Positions 35,772-46,103 of a DNA stretch of 64,000 bases are shown here, piece by piece (the stretch's first letter is position 1; each line of letters starts with the position of its first letter). This stretch comes from Pectinatus brassicae. GTDB lineage: Bacteria > Bacillota > Negativicutes > Selenomonadales > Selenomonadaceae. Made by a program: the position numbers and the translations under genes. Below the pieces are notes generated by a model. The model was not told the DNA's origin, did not search any database, and saw nothing but the letters and a program-made list of their open reading frames with translations. The stretch is taken from assembly GCF_014201835.1 (NCBI RefSeq), contig NZ_JACHFH010000003.1, positions 1-64,000 on the forward strand, given 5' to 3'.

Positions 35772-36542
35772 TTAGTGAAGTTTACTAAAATATAAATTTT
35801 TCATTTCGCTGACAATAGTTTCTAAATTGTTAGGGCGCAGACGCAGATTATAGCCTAAAAATAATGGCGAGGTTGGAAAACGCGGCATTATTTTAACGGT
35901 TATTAAACCGTTGATGCGGTAAAAGAAAATATTATAGCTGTGACAGCGACTGTTAAAATGGTGCATTAGATAATCAACTGCTATTTTTATAAAATCGGCG
36001 ACGAAATCAATCTGGGTATTATCCTGGGTTGTAATATTTAATTCACAAAATCCCATGCGCGGCGAGGTAGAAACATTTAATTCCACCTGCCCAGCTTTTT
36101 TTATAACAATGCCGGTAAAATCACTTTTTTCATACATTAATGATTCATCGGCAGTTTTAAGGCCAACTATTTGCATATGTGGATGACGCATGCTGCCGCC
36201 GGACTGCGGTCCATAATTTTTAAAAAAAAGCACCGATTTATATTCGCCGGAATCGAGCATATTGAACCAATGCTTAACGCCAAAACGGATGAGTTTATGC
36301 ATATGTTCATCACTATAATCGGGCATATCAGTACCACAGTGACGCGTTTCCAATAAAACCGTCTGGTAGGAATTTTCCAGGACATTGTATTTGTTTTCCA
36401 ACAGAGTCAGTTCGCCGCAATGGTCAATGATGTTTTCAAGATGCTCATAATCGCAAAAAGGACATTGGGCCGAGATATTAATAATAGTTTCAGGTTTGGT
36501 CTGTCCGATATTTGTATTAAATTCAATAACGTTTTTATTCAT
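35772..36542 (-). CDS. HIT-like / galactose-1-phosphate uridylyltransferase-related protein (DUF4931-like)
   Basis: A 256-residue cytosolic protein of the GalT/HIT superfamily. A CPFC pair near residue 27-30 suggests a zinc site as in GalT. The nucleotide-transferase-like H-P-H motif is in GGSMRHPHMQ (about 137-146), where GalT has H-P-H-x-Q. I prefer ATG 36542 to ATG 36548 because AAAGGA is spaced eight bases from the former and only two from the latter. The substrate is unknown; a nucleotidyl transferase or hydrolase role follows from the fold. Monocistronic, downstream of nothing obvious. Confidence 0.75.
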   Translation of the reverse strand: MNKNVIEFNTNIGQTKPETIINISAQCPFCDYEHLENIIDHCGELTLLENKYNVLENSYQTVLLETRHCGTDMPDYSDEHMHKLIRFGVKHWFNMLDSGEYKSVLFFKNYGPQSGGSMRHPHMQIVGLKTADESLMYEKSDFTGIVIKKAGQVELNVSTSPRMGFCELNITTQDNTQIDFVADFIKIAVDYLMHHFNSRCHSYNIFFYRINGLITVKIMPRFPTSPLFLGYNLRLRPNNLETIVSEMKNLYFSKLH

Positions 36543-36790
36543 AACCATTGTCCTTTTATGTACAAATTATAATTTTATCAGCTGTAAATTGCTTAAAACT
36601 AGTATTTAAAAAAAGCACGGATTGCAAATTATGCTGGCGTAGTTTAGTGATAAATGCTATAATTTTTTAAGCTAATAAACTTATTTTATATAGGCTTATA
36701 AATTATGTTTACGACAATATAAAATATTTGTTTTACATATATTATATATAATTTGAATGAAAAAGAAAATAAAATAAAAGATTTATTTAA

Positions 36791-38467
36791 ATGAAGCAGG
36801 TGCTAACTATAGATAATAAAGTTTCTAATGAAAAAACAAAAGATAAAAGTGCGTCCTTTTTGAAAGGAACATTAATATTAACCGTAGCGGGTATAGTAGT
36901 AAAGGTTATAGGGTCATTAAACTGGATTTTTGTTTCACGCGTTTTAGGCGGTGAAGGTATTGGGCTGTATCAGATGGCATTTCCTATTTACTTTCTTGCC
37001 TTTAATATTTCCACGGCAGGGGTGCCAATAGCAATATCGATTATTACGGCTGAGCGTGTGGCAGTAAAAGATATCTGGGGCGCCAAGCGGGTTTTTCATA
37101 TATCAATGAGCTTAATGTTTTTTACGGGACTGCTGTGCAGTCTGCTTACATATTTTGGCGCCCAATGGCTTATTGACTGGCAGTTTATTCGTGATCCACG
37201 TGCTTATTATGCTGTTGTGGCCTTGGCACCAGCAATATTTTTTGTTACAATTCTGGCCAGTTCACGGGGATATCTGCAAGGTTGGCAGAGAATGACACCG
37301 ACAGGCGTGTCACAGATTGTTGAACAGATTTTTCGCGTTATAACAATGATTTTGTTTGCTCAGATGCTTTTGCCTTATGGATTGCAGTTTGCTGCAGCTG
37401 GAGCCAGCTTAGGGGCTGTAGCCGGGGCTGTAGCCGGTTTATTGGTTCTTGTTTACTTCCACTGGAAGCTTAATAAGGATATTGATAAGCAATATGGGCC
37501 TGTTTTGGCGCCGCCATCTTCTGAGCCGCAGGAAAGTTTCTGGCATATAATGAAAAGAATTTTTAAATTGTCATTGCCGGTATCAGCGGCCAGTATTATG
37601 CTGCCGATAGTTTCTAATCTTGATTTAATGATAGTACCACAGCGGCTTGAAGCTGCTGGTTATTCCGTTAATCAGGCTACAGCCTTATTTGGTTATTTGA
37701 CAGGGATGGCCGTCCCGTTGGTTAATCTCGCAACAATATTGACGGCAGCATTAGCAGTCAGTATTGTTCCTGCTATATCGGAAAGCCGTGTGCTTAAAGA
37801 TTTTGACAGCTGTTTTAGACGGACGGCAGCGGCAATAAGAATAGCTAACTTTATTTGTTTTCCGGCGTTTATAATTGTTTTTATACTGGCAACACCGATT
37901 GCAACACTTATTTATAATGCACCAGGAGCCGGTCCGGCGGTATGTATTTCAGCTGTATCCATTGTTCTGTTGGGACTGCATCAGATTACAACAGCGGTAT
38001 TACAGGGCCTCGGTCATCCGACGATTCCCATGGTAAATATGATTATTGCAGCAGTAGTCAAAGTTATTTTAAATTGGACATTGACGGCACAGCCATCCTT
38101 AGGCATTATGGGGGCGGCTTGGGCAACAGCTGCTGATATTGGGATAGCCGCCTTTATAAATTTATATTTCCTCTATAAATATATAAACTACAAGATAGAA
38201 ATAAAGCAGATTATGAAAAATATTATAGCGGCATTAGTAATGGGGCTGGCAATATATTTTGCCTATAATATTATTAAAATGGAATTAAATAACAACGCCA
38301 TAGCAACCTTGGGGTCGATTATAATAGGCGCTGTAATATATATAGTTGTTCTTTTACTGGAAAAAGGTATATTGGAAAGTGATATGGCTGCAATTCCGGT
38401 AATAGGCAGGATAGCAATAAGGATATTGCGTCGTTTAGGTATCTTTAAAGAAATATCTCAGGAGTAA
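36791..38467 (+). CDS. SpoVB/MurJ-like polysaccharide flippase (MOP superfamily)
   Basis: A 558-residue polytopic membrane protein with about 14 hydrophobic segments and a polar N-terminal tail of about 22 residues. The opening motif VSRVLGGEGIGLYQMA and the later GHPTIPM segment are typical of the SpoVB/YtgP branch, which translocates lipid-linked cell-wall precursors or polysaccharide units. No clear Shine-Dalgarno precedes the ATG; the sequence upstream is only A-rich, so translation may be weak or the start may differ. It is followed four bases later by a lipid kinase gene, suggesting a shared envelope-lipid theme. Confidence 0.88.
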   Translation: MKQVLTIDNKVSNEKTKDKSASFLKGTLILTVAGIVVKVIGSLNWIFVSRVLGGEGIGLYQMAFPIYFLAFNISTAGVPIAISIITAERVAVKDIWGAKRVFHISMSLMFFTGLLCSLLTYFGAQWLIDWQFIRDPRAYYAVVALAPAIFFVTILASSRGYLQGWQRMTPTGVSQIVEQIFRVITMILFAQMLLPYGLQFAAAGASLGAVAGAVAGLLVLVYFHWKLNKDIDKQYGPVLAPPSSEPQESFWHIMKRIFKLSLPVSAASIMLPIVSNLDLMIVPQRLEAAGYSVNQATALFGYLTGMAVPLVNLATILTAALAVSIVPAISESRVLKDFDSCFRRTAAAIRIANFICFPAFIIVFILATPIATLIYNAPGAGPAVCISAVSIVLLGLHQITTAVLQGLGHPTIPMVNMIIAAVVKVILNWTLTAQPSLGIMGAAWATAADIGIAAFINLYFLYKYINYKIEIKQIMKNIIAALVMGLAIYFAYNIIKMELNNNAIATLGSIIIGAVIYIVVLLLEKGILESDMAAIPVIGRIAIRILRRLGIFKEISQE

Positions 38468-38471
38468 TAAA

Positions 38472-39353
38472 ATGAAAAAATTTGTTCTTGCATATAATCC
38501 GGTATCAGGGGATGCTATGTTTAAGAAAAAGCTTGATATGCTGATCATGTTATTTCAAGAACGCAGCTGTATATTGATTCCTTATCGAACCAGTTTAACT
38601 AATGAGGATTTTTGTACAGTTATTAATGGTATAAAGCCTGATGGTATTATTATTGCCGGCGGCGATGGAACGCTTAACCAAGTTGTTAATCTTGTAATAA
38701 AAAATAAATTTGATATTCCGCTGGCGATATTGCCTAGTGGGACATCTAATGATTTTGCCTCGAGCCTGTCTCTGAACTTTACTGGTGTAGCAGAGTATGT
38801 TGATTCAATTGCAGCGCAAAAGATTATTCCGGTTGATGTTGGCTGTGTAGGCGATAAATATTTTATTAATGTAGCCAGTGCCGGCATGCTTACTTCAGTA
38901 GCCCATGATGTCGACAGAAGGCTTAAAATGACTTTTGGTAAATTAGCATATTATTTGCGCGGTATAGGTGAATTGCCTAAATTTCGGGCCTTGGATATGA
39001 CACTGGAAACCGATGGGCAAAAAAGACAGATAAGCGCTTTTTTTGTGCTTATTGTTAATAGTAATGTGGTAGCTGGTTTGAAAAATGTTTCAGTTAAGGC
39101 TAAACTCAATGATGGCAAGCTTGATTTAATAATGTTAAAGCAGTGCAGCTTACCGGAACTTGTGGCTTTTACGGCAGAAACTGTTGCTGGTAAGGCCGTT
39201 ATAAATAATAAAAACATTGAATATATACAGGCGGAAAATATAATACTTAATTGTGATAAACAGGTAGAGAGTGACATTGATGGAGAAACTGGACCAATAC
39301 TGCCTATGCATATTAAATCGATAAAATCAGCAGTTAATATCTATATAAAATAA
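38472..39353 (+). CDS. Diacylglycerol kinase-family lipid kinase (DagK/YegS type)
   Basis: A 293-residue soluble lipid kinase with the DAGK catalytic domain (1-130), the nucleotide-binding GGDGTLNQVVN near 62-72, and the LPSGTSNDFA motif near 89-98, then a beta-rich C-terminal domain. It would phosphorylate diacylglycerol or a related lipid for re-entry into phospholipid synthesis. The ATG lies four bases after the flippase stop, so translation is probably coupled. Confidence 0.9.
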   Translation: MKKFVLAYNPVSGDAMFKKKLDMLIMLFQERSCILIPYRTSLTNEDFCTVINGIKPDGIIIAGGDGTLNQVVNLVIKNKFDIPLAILPSGTSNDFASSLSLNFTGVAEYVDSIAAQKIIPVDVGCVGDKYFINVASAGMLTSVAHDVDRRLKMTFGKLAYYLRGIGELPKFRALDMTLETDGQKRQISAFFVLIVNSNVVAGLKNVSVKAKLNDGKLDLIMLKQCSLPELVAFTAETVAGKAVINNKNIEYIQAENIILNCDKQVESDIDGETGPILPMHIKSIKSAVNIYIK

Positions 39354-39394
39354 AATGACTATGATTTCGTAAATTACGAAATCATAGTCATTTT
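39352..39394. terminator. Bidirectional terminator between the lipid kinase and biotin carboxylase genes
   Basis: A near-perfect inverted repeat of about 19 bp, flanked by A and T runs, overlapping the kinase stop codon and ending just before the biotin carboxylase stop. Confidence 0.88.
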
Positions 39395-39395
39395 T

Positions 39396-40886
39396 TTACA
39401 TGTAATATAAGCCGGAACGAATGGCTATACGCATATCTTCATCAACTTTTTCCTGGGACCATTCAGCCGGATCAGCCTGCTTGGAAGCTGGTTTTTCTGG
39501 AGCCGGAACAAATTCTTTTTCTTCTTCACGAGCTGTTTCTGGAGTAGGTTTAGTGTAATGATATTTAGAGAAATGATCTTTGATAAAACGTGTATCAATA
39601 TTACCAGTACGGAAATACTCATTAGTAAGAATTTTTTTATGGAGCGGAATAGTTGTTTTAATCCCTTCAATGGTAAATTCATCAAGGGCACGCTGCATTA
39701 TTTTAATGGCGTCACCGCGTGTATTGCCATGGACGATTATTTTAGCAATCATTGAATCGTAATAAGGTGAAATAGATAAACCGGCACAAATACCGCTGTC
39801 AACGCGAACACGGGGACCACCGGGCTCAATAAAGAAATTTACCAGGCCAGGTGATGGCAGAAAATTATTTTCGGGATCTTCGGCATTTATACGACATTCA
39901 ATGGCATGACCACTGGAATGGATATCTTCCTGCTTGATATCAAGGGGTTCACCGGCGGCAATGCGGATTTGGGTGCGGACTAAATCAATGCCAGTAACGG
40001 CTTCGGTTATAGCGTGTTCTACCTGAATACGCGGGTTTATTTCCATGAAGTAGAAGTCATTATTTTGTAAGTTTAAGAGAAATTCCACGGTACCAATATT
40101 GCTGTAATGAACGCTTTTAGCAGCTCTTATAGCAAGGTCACCAACGCGCTTGCGCATGCTTGGCGTCAACGCTATTGAAGGTGATTCCTCCAGCAGTTTT
40201 TGGTTGCGGCGCTGCAAGGAACATTCTCTTTCGCCTAATTGTAAAACAGTACCATAATTATCAGCGATTATTTGCACTTCGATATGGCGGGAACGTTCAA
40301 TATAATGTTCAAAATAATATTTGATGGTTTTTATATTAATAATTGGCAGAATTCTTTTTAATTCATCTTCATTATTAGCAACGATCATGCCTTTTCCGCC
40401 GCCGCCGGCAACTGGTTTTAAAATTACCGGATAACCGACTTCAACAGCCTTCATAACGGCATCATCTTCGTCGATAAGTGGGTCGCTGCCTTTGGACATA
40501 GGAATACCAGAAGGGATCATAGCTGTCCGGGCAATATCTTTGTCACCTACTTGGCGGATTGTTTCTGGATGGGGTCCAATCCATGTCATGCCGGCTTTAG
40601 TTACGCGTTCAGCAAAATCAGCATCTTCGGATAAGAAGCCATAGCCGGGATGAACAGCATCTGCTTCGGTATCCAGTGCTGCCTGCATTAACGAATCATA
40701 ATTTAAATACGACATAGCTGCATCAGCAGGACCTACATTATAAGCTAAATCAGCCAGTTTTACATGCATAGAATCTTTATCCTCATCCGAATAGACGGCA
40801 ACGGATTGGATACCCATTTCCTTGCAGGCTCTTATGATACGAACGGCAATTTCGCCGCGATTAGCAATTAAAATTCGCTTGAACAA
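39396..40886 (-). CDS. accC: Biotin carboxylase subunit with a C-terminal extension
   Basis: ATP-dependent carboxylation of biotin, for acetyl-CoA carboxylase or another biotin enzyme. The 496-residue protein shows the N-terminal IANRGEIAVRI, the ATP-grasp glycine loop (GGGGKGM) and MEINPRIQVEHAITE. Start is TTG 40886 (MFKRILIANRG) with TAGGAGTG seven bases upstream; the GTG at 40895 lies within that Shine-Dalgarno. It is about 45-50 residues longer than E. coli AccC, ending in a Pro/Ala/Glu/Lys linker and a short helical tail. No accB or carboxyltransferase gene adjoins, so PycA- or oxaloacetate-decarboxylase-related roles remain possible. Confidence 0.88.
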   Translation of the reverse strand: MFKRILIANRGEIAVRIIRACKEMGIQSVAVYSDEDKDSMHVKLADLAYNVGPADAAMSYLNYDSLMQAALDTEADAVHPGYGFLSEDADFAERVTKAGMTWIGPHPETIRQVGDKDIARTAMIPSGIPMSKGSDPLIDEDDAVMKAVEVGYPVILKPVAGGGGKGMIVANNEDELKRILPIINIKTIKYYFEHYIERSRHIEVQIIADNYGTVLQLGERECSLQRRNQKLLEESPSIALTPSMRKRVGDLAIRAAKSVHYSNIGTVEFLLNLQNNDFYFMEINPRIQVEHAITEAVTGIDLVRTQIRIAAGEPLDIKQEDIHSSGHAIECRINAEDPENNFLPSPGLVNFFIEPGGPRVRVDSGICAGLSISPYYDSMIAKIIVHGNTRGDAIKIMQRALDEFTIEGIKTTIPLHKKILTNEYFRTGNIDTRFIKDHFSKYHYTKPTPETAREEEKEFVPAPEKPASKQADPAEWSQEKVDEDMRIAIRSGLYYM

Positions 40887-41061
40887 AAATATCACTCCTA
40901 GTCAGATAGTTTCAATAGATTGTGAAAAACAAAACTTAATACGATATAGTTACTGAATGAAGCAACTAATTTTTGGGGAGCATAGAGCAATTTGCCGCAG
41001 AATAAATTAATTTTATATCACTGATTTCTATAAGTCAAGTTAATGATATTATTAATAATTA

Positions 41062-42048
41062 TTACTTATCAGCAGGAAAGGCTATACCGGCATTTAAGCG
41101 CAAATCGGTCAAAACCTGCATAACAGTACGGGAATGTTCCAATAATTTATAGCACTCGCTTAAATTATTCGTAGTGAATATTTTATTAAAAGCAATAAAT
41201 TCATCGGTCATACGGCTATGATATTGCTGACCATCAAAATCCTGCTGCATATCAGCTAGATGCAGGCTGATATTACGGCATTCATTAGGGGCACCGGCCA
41301 GCTGCAGATAGCCTTTTTCTCCTTCAATTATGACACCACTGATGCTTTCGGAATCCTTGGCCGCACTGCAGACAGCGATGCAGTCAGGATAAGTGAGTAC
41401 GGCAACACCGGATGTATCAATGCCATTATGGGCAATATTAGGATAATATACGGCTTTATTTGGCGGACCGAATAAACCAATAACAAAATGCAGATTGTAT
41501 ATATTTAAATCATATAGGCAGCCGCCAGAATATTTGGGGTCAAATACTGGTAAAATATTGCCAGCAAGAAATTTATCATAGCGGCTGGAGTATTGAAAAT
41601 AATTAGCCTGTACCATGCGTACCCGCCCAATAGCAGCTAAATTCTGCCGTATAAAAGCATAATTAGGTGAATGCAGCAGGGTAATAGCTTCGAAATAGAA
41701 AAGGTTATTTGACTGGGCAATATCAATTAATTCATTTAGTTCAGCAATATTAGAAGTTAATGGTTTTTCACAAATGACATTTTTTCCTGCCGATAAAGCT
41801 TCTTTACTATATTGATAGTGCAAGCTGTTAATAATGCCAATATAAACAAAATCAATAGCAGGATCGGCCAGCAGTTCAGCAAAATCAGTGTAAATTTTTT
41901 CTATATTATATTTTTTAGCGAGTTCTTCGGCTTTATATTTGCTTTGGGGACGGGCATAAATAGCAGCCGCTGTAATTTCAGGAATTTCATTTAAGGCATC
42001 GAGGCAGGTAGTTATAATACCGCCAGTACCGATTATAGCAATCTTCAA
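41062..42048 (-). CDS. Gfo/Idh/MocA-family oxidoreductase
   Basis: A 328-residue NAD(P)-dependent oxidoreductase of sugars or related polyols. The N-terminal Rossmann motif is IIGTGGI (4-10), and the catalytic-type lysine is in CEKPLTSN near residue 90; the C-terminal domain has the expected alpha/beta layout. I prefer TTG 42048 (MKIAIIGTGG), because AGGATGGTG lies six bases upstream and overlaps the alternative ATG at 42060. The substrate is unknown. It stands alone between accC and addA. Confidence 0.85.
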   Translation of the reverse strand: MKIAIIGTGGIITTCLDALNEIPEITAAAIYARPQSKYKAEELAKKYNIEKIYTDFAELLADPAIDFVYIGIINSLHYQYSKEALSAGKNVICEKPLTSNIAELNELIDIAQSNNLFYFEAITLLHSPNYAFIRQNLAAIGRVRMVQANYFQYSSRYDKFLAGNILPVFDPKYSGGCLYDLNIYNLHFVIGLFGPPNKAVYYPNIAHNGIDTSGVAVLTYPDCIAVCSAAKDSESISGVIIEGEKGYLQLAGAPNECRNISLHLADMQQDFDGQQYHSRMTDEFIAFNKIFTTNNLSECYKLLEHSRTVMQVLTDLRLNAGIAFPADK

Positions 42049-42375
42049 TAAAAACACCATCCTTTGTATCAAATGAATATTATAAAATATCTAACAGCTT
42101 AATGTTCATAATAGCTTTATTACATGATAGCATATTCACTGTATCTTTTACAGCGAATAATATTATTGAATAGCCTGTATGTAAGAGCTAATTTATAGTA
42201 AAGCTATATAAATTATATATTTTTTTAGTAATACTTACAATTATTGCAAACAAGTATACAAAATACACAATTAGTACATTTTTTTGTCAGTAAACAAATG
42301 CTATAATTAATACAAGAATTATGTACATTTTAATTTATAAAATAATAAATCAAAATATATTATAGGAGAAAATAT
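42049..42375. other. AT-rich divergent promoter region of the oxidoreductase and addA
   Basis: No gene is visible. A TATAAT near 42302 and AGGAG before the addA ATG suit transcription to the right, but no good -35 is present. I saw no strong inverted repeat. Confidence 0.4.
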
Positions 42376-45300
42376 ATGCCATGGTCTAAAGAGCAACAAG
42401 AAGCGATAGAGGTACGTAATAAGGATATACTTGTGGCAGCGGCTGCTGGTTCCGGCAAGACAGCGGTGCTGGTAGAACGAATAATTCAGCTTGTTTTAAA
42501 GGATAATATTGACATAAATAAAATACTCGTTGTTACCTTTACTAATGCAGCAGCAACAGAAATGCGCCAGCGTATTGCCAGACAATTGGAAGCGCAGCTG
42601 ACACTGGCTGCCGAGCAAAATGATATAAAAAAGGTAAAAAAACTAGAACGTCAGCTTATCTTATTAAATGCAGCAGCTATTTCAACTATGCATTCTTTTT
42701 GTCAGGGAATTGTCCGTCAGTATTTTAATGAAATAAATGTCGACCCTAAATTCCGTTTAGCCAGTCAGCAGGAAGTTGATCTGCTTAAGTATGACGTGTT
42801 AGAGGTCTTAATTCAAAATAAATATGAAGAAGAAAATAATGCGCTGTTTTTACAGTTTGTTGATTCCTATGGCAATGAAAAGGGCGATGGCAATGTTTAT
42901 GAAATAATATTAAATCTTTATGAATATGCTGTCAGTCAGCCTTTTCCAGAAAAATGGCTGAAGAGTATAGCTGGTGCATTTGACATAAAGCCAGAGCAGG
43001 AAATTGAAACAACCCTATGGGCAAAAATCGTACAGCAGCAATTGCAGCAGGGGTTGGATGAATGTTTGTCCATAAACAGGAATATGGCTGAAAAGATCAG
43101 CCGCTGCGGTTATGAAGTGAATACAATTGAGTCGGATTATGAGCGGTTGACAGATTTAGCCAGCGTTTTCTTAGAAAAATGGACGATCATTTACGATACC
43201 ATAAATATACTTAAGTTTGAGCGGATAAAATTAGATAAAGATATGCCGGAAGAACTTAAAGACTGGATAAAAAATGAACGGCAAAAGATAAAGGAAATAA
43301 TAGGCTCATTGCAGGAAAGTTTTTTTCAGATGCCGCCGGAAAAATTACTCGCTGATTTAGCAGCACAAAAAGAAATGGCAGAATTGATGGGCAATATTAC
43401 ATTGGAATTTATGGAAATGTTTAATATTGCCAAACATGAAAAAAATATTGCCGATTTTAATGATTTGGAACATTTTGCTCTGCAGATTCTTGCGGATAAG
43501 GAGTCAACAGCAGAAAATCTTATACCAACAAGCAGTGCCGTTAAGATACAAAAAAAATACCAGCAGGTGATGGTTGATGAATATCAGGATACTAATGGCG
43601 TACAGGAAGCCATAATATCGCTGGCAGCTGGAAATAATCATAATAAATTTTTAGTTGGTGATGTTAAGCAGAGCATTTACCGTTTTCGCTTAGCTGAGCC
43701 GGAGCTGTTTTTAAGCAAGTATAGGCAGTATCCACAGGAGAAGCAATATCATCAGCGTATAGACTTAGCTAAGAATTTTCGCAGCCGCAAAAATATACTG
43801 CAGGCGGTAAATTTTATATTTGCCCAACTTATGACGGCTAAAGCAGCCGAAATAGATTATGGTGAAAAAGAAGCATTAGATTATGGCTTTGATTATCCAG
43901 AAAATGAAAATTCCCTCGATGGTCCGGTAGAACTGCTGATTGTGGATAAAGATGGGGAACTTGATAATGATGAGGATGAGAATACTGAAAGTGCCTTATC
44001 CGGCTTTGCCGCAGAATCAGAAGCAATAGCTAAGCGAATAAAAGAGCTTATTAATAGTAAAACGAAAGTTTATGATAAAAATAGCAATACATATCGGACA
44101 ATCACCTATAAGGATATTGTTGTCTTAATGAGATCGGTGAGCGGTAAAGCCGATATTATGTTGGAGACTTTGCGCAACAATGATATTCCGTCATATGCGG
44201 CAGTCAGCAATGGTTATTTTGCCGAAACAGAGATACGAGTAATGCTGGCACTGCTGAAAATCCTTGATAACCCCCGTCAAGATATACCTTTAGCAGCGGT
44301 GTTGTATTCACCAATAGTAGATATAAAAACACAAGAGCTGGCACAGATACGCTTATGTATGCCAGCGGGAGATTTATTCGATGCATTGCTAAAAACATGT
44401 GAAGCTGCAGCAAACATAAAAGAAAGTTTAAAAAACAAAATAGCGGATTTTTTGCAGAAGCTTACTAAGTGGCGTTCTTTAGCCAGACAGAAAAGTGTAC
44501 CGGAGCTTATTTGGCAGTTATATGATGATACCGGCTATTATGATTACTGCGGCGGAATGCCGGGAGGACTGCTGCGCCAGGCTAATTTACGTATGCTGTA
44601 TGATCGTGCTGCAACATACGAGGAAACTGACTATCGGGGATTATTCCGATTTTTACAGTTCATTGAGCGAATGCAAAAAAAAGGCAATGATTTATCTGTA
44701 GCCAGAACCTTAGGGGAAAATGAAGATGTTGTCAGGATAATGACAATTCATAAGAGCAAAGGCTTGGAATTTCCAGTAGTGATAATCGCTGATTTGGGTA
44801 AAAGAATGAATATGGCTGATAGTCGGCAGGATTTGCTTATTCATAAAAAATATGGCATAGGACCGTATGTATATGATACAAAGTATAATGTTCGTTACCC
44901 GACATTAGCCAGGCAGGCTGTTGCTCAGCAGATAATAAATGAGAGCAAAGCTGAGGAACTGCGCGTATTATATGTGGCGATGACCAGAGCCAGGGAAAAA
45001 TTAATTTTGACAGGTTCAGTAAAAAATATAAAAAATAAAGCAGCTGGGTGGTGTCAAAATACAGCGGAAGCATTTACTTTGCCGGAGTATAAAGTTTTAA
45101 AAGCTGCAACATATCTAGACTGGATTTGTATGGCGTTAGCCCGTCATAAAGATGCAGGTGTATTATATGAAATTAATAAAGATATGCCAGAGAATGTGGT
45201 GAAATTGCCTTATGCTGATTCGATATGGCAGATAAATCTGCAGCAAACATTGGAAACAATAATGACACAGGAAAAACAAGTCGCAGCGGATATCTTTACA

Positions 45301-46017
45301 GCAGTTGAAAGCATGACAGCACTGGCATCAACGGATAATAAAGAATGGGTCAGGCAGCAATTGGAATGGCGGTATCCATGGGCATATAATACGGAAATTC
45401 CTTCGAAATTATCAGTGACGGAGATAAAACGGCGTTTCGAAACGGCAGAAAATGTTGTTAATATTTTTAAGGAAAATGATTATGTACGGCCGCGTTTTTT
45501 GCAAGATAAAATGCAGCTTAGCGGAGCAGAATACGGGACTATTGTGCATAGTGTAATGCAGCATCTTGAGCTCGATGGTAATTTTAGCGATGCCGGGATA
45601 AAGGCGCAACTTGATAAAATGGCACAAAATCAAATAATTATGCCGGAGCAGGTATCGCTTATAAATCGCCGTGCGATAAGGAATTTTATTTATTCACCTT
45701 TGGGTAAAAGGGTATTAGCTTCAAATAATGTGCGGCGTGAGATGCAGTTTTCCCGCATGCTGGAAGCTGATAAATATTATGATGTTGAGGCTGGCAGCAA
45801 GATTTTTATCCAGGGGGTAGTGGATTTATTATTCAGTGAAACTGATAAATTGATATTAGTTGATTATAAAACTGATAATTGTACGTCGCAGCAGGCCAGG
45901 GAAAAGTATAAAGTTCAGATAAATTTATACAGTGAGGCTGTTGCAGCCATTTTACAGCAGGAAGTTACAGAAAGATATTTATATTTATTCCATAGTGGTG
46001 ATATCGTACAAATATAA
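42376..46017 (+). CDS. addA: ATP-dependent helicase/nuclease subunit A (AddA)
   Basis: Helicase-nuclease subunit of the AddAB double-strand-break repair complex. The 1213-residue protein has Walker A AAAGSGKTAV (22-31), motif II VDEYQDTN near 396-403, GDVKQSIYRFR, the UvrD-type motifs through TRAREKL, and the C-terminal RecB-type nuclease motif LVDYKTDN with a Q-x-x-x-Y. It processes broken ends for RecA. AddB is normally encoded immediately beside it, but here the neighbours are an oxidoreductase and a sugar isomerase, so addB must lie elsewhere. Confidence 0.94.
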   Translation: MPWSKEQQEAIEVRNKDILVAAAAGSGKTAVLVERIIQLVLKDNIDINKILVVTFTNAAATEMRQRIARQLEAQLTLAAEQNDIKKVKKLERQLILLNAAAISTMHSFCQGIVRQYFNEINVDPKFRLASQQEVDLLKYDVLEVLIQNKYEEENNALFLQFVDSYGNEKGDGNVYEIILNLYEYAVSQPFPEKWLKSIAGAFDIKPEQEIETTLWAKIVQQQLQQGLDECLSINRNMAEKISRCGYEVNTIESDYERLTDLASVFLEKWTIIYDTINILKFERIKLDKDMPEELKDWIKNERQKIKEIIGSLQESFFQMPPEKLLADLAAQKEMAELMGNITLEFMEMFNIAKHEKNIADFNDLEHFALQILADKESTAENLIPTSSAVKIQKKYQQVMVDEYQDTNGVQEAIISLAAGNNHNKFLVGDVKQSIYRFRLAEPELFLSKYRQYPQEKQYHQRIDLAKNFRSRKNILQAVNFIFAQLMTAKAAEIDYGEKEALDYGFDYPENENSLDGPVELLIVDKDGELDNDEDENTESALSGFAAESEAIAKRIKELINSKTKVYDKNSNTYRTITYKDIVVLMRSVSGKADIMLETLRNNDIPSYAAVSNGYFAETEIRVMLALLKILDNPRQDIPLAAVLYSPIVDIKTQELAQIRLCMPAGDLFDALLKTCEAAANIKESLKNKIADFLQKLTKWRSLARQKSVPELIWQLYDDTGYYDYCGGMPGGLLRQANLRMLYDRAATYEETDYRGLFRFLQFIERMQKKGNDLSVARTLGENEDVVRIMTIHKSKGLEFPVVIIADLGKRMNMADSRQDLLIHKKYGIGPYVYDTKYNVRYPTLARQAVAQQIINESKAEELRVLYVAMTRAREKLILTGSVKNIKNKAAGWCQNTAEAFTLPEYKVLKAATYLDWICMALARHKDAGVLYEINKDMPENVVKLPYADSIWQINLQQTLETIMTQEKQVAADIFTAVESMTALASTDNKEWVRQQLEWRYPWAYNTEIPSKLSVTEIKRRFETAENVVNIFKENDYVRPRFLQDKMQLSGAEYGTIVHSVMQHLELDGNFSDAGIKAQLDKMAQNQIIMPEQVSLINRRAIRNFIYSPLGKRVLASNNVRREMQFSRMLEADKYYDVEAGSKIFIQGVVDLLFSETDKLILVDYKTDNCTSQQAREKYKVQINLYSEAVAAILQQEVTERYLYLFHSGDIVQI

Positions 46018-46050
46018 AAAAATGGGCTGTGAAATAACGCCCTGATAAAT

Positions 46051-46095
46051 AAAAAGAGATCCGTTGGCTCGGAAGAGCTGACGGATCTCTTTTTT
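46051..46095. terminator. Bidirectional terminator between addA and the isomerase gene
   Basis: An extended stem of about 20 bp (46051-46070 with 46075-46095, two G-T pairs) with loop GGAA and A/T flanks. Confidence 0.9.
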
Positions 46096-46103
46096 AGCAT
46101 ATA

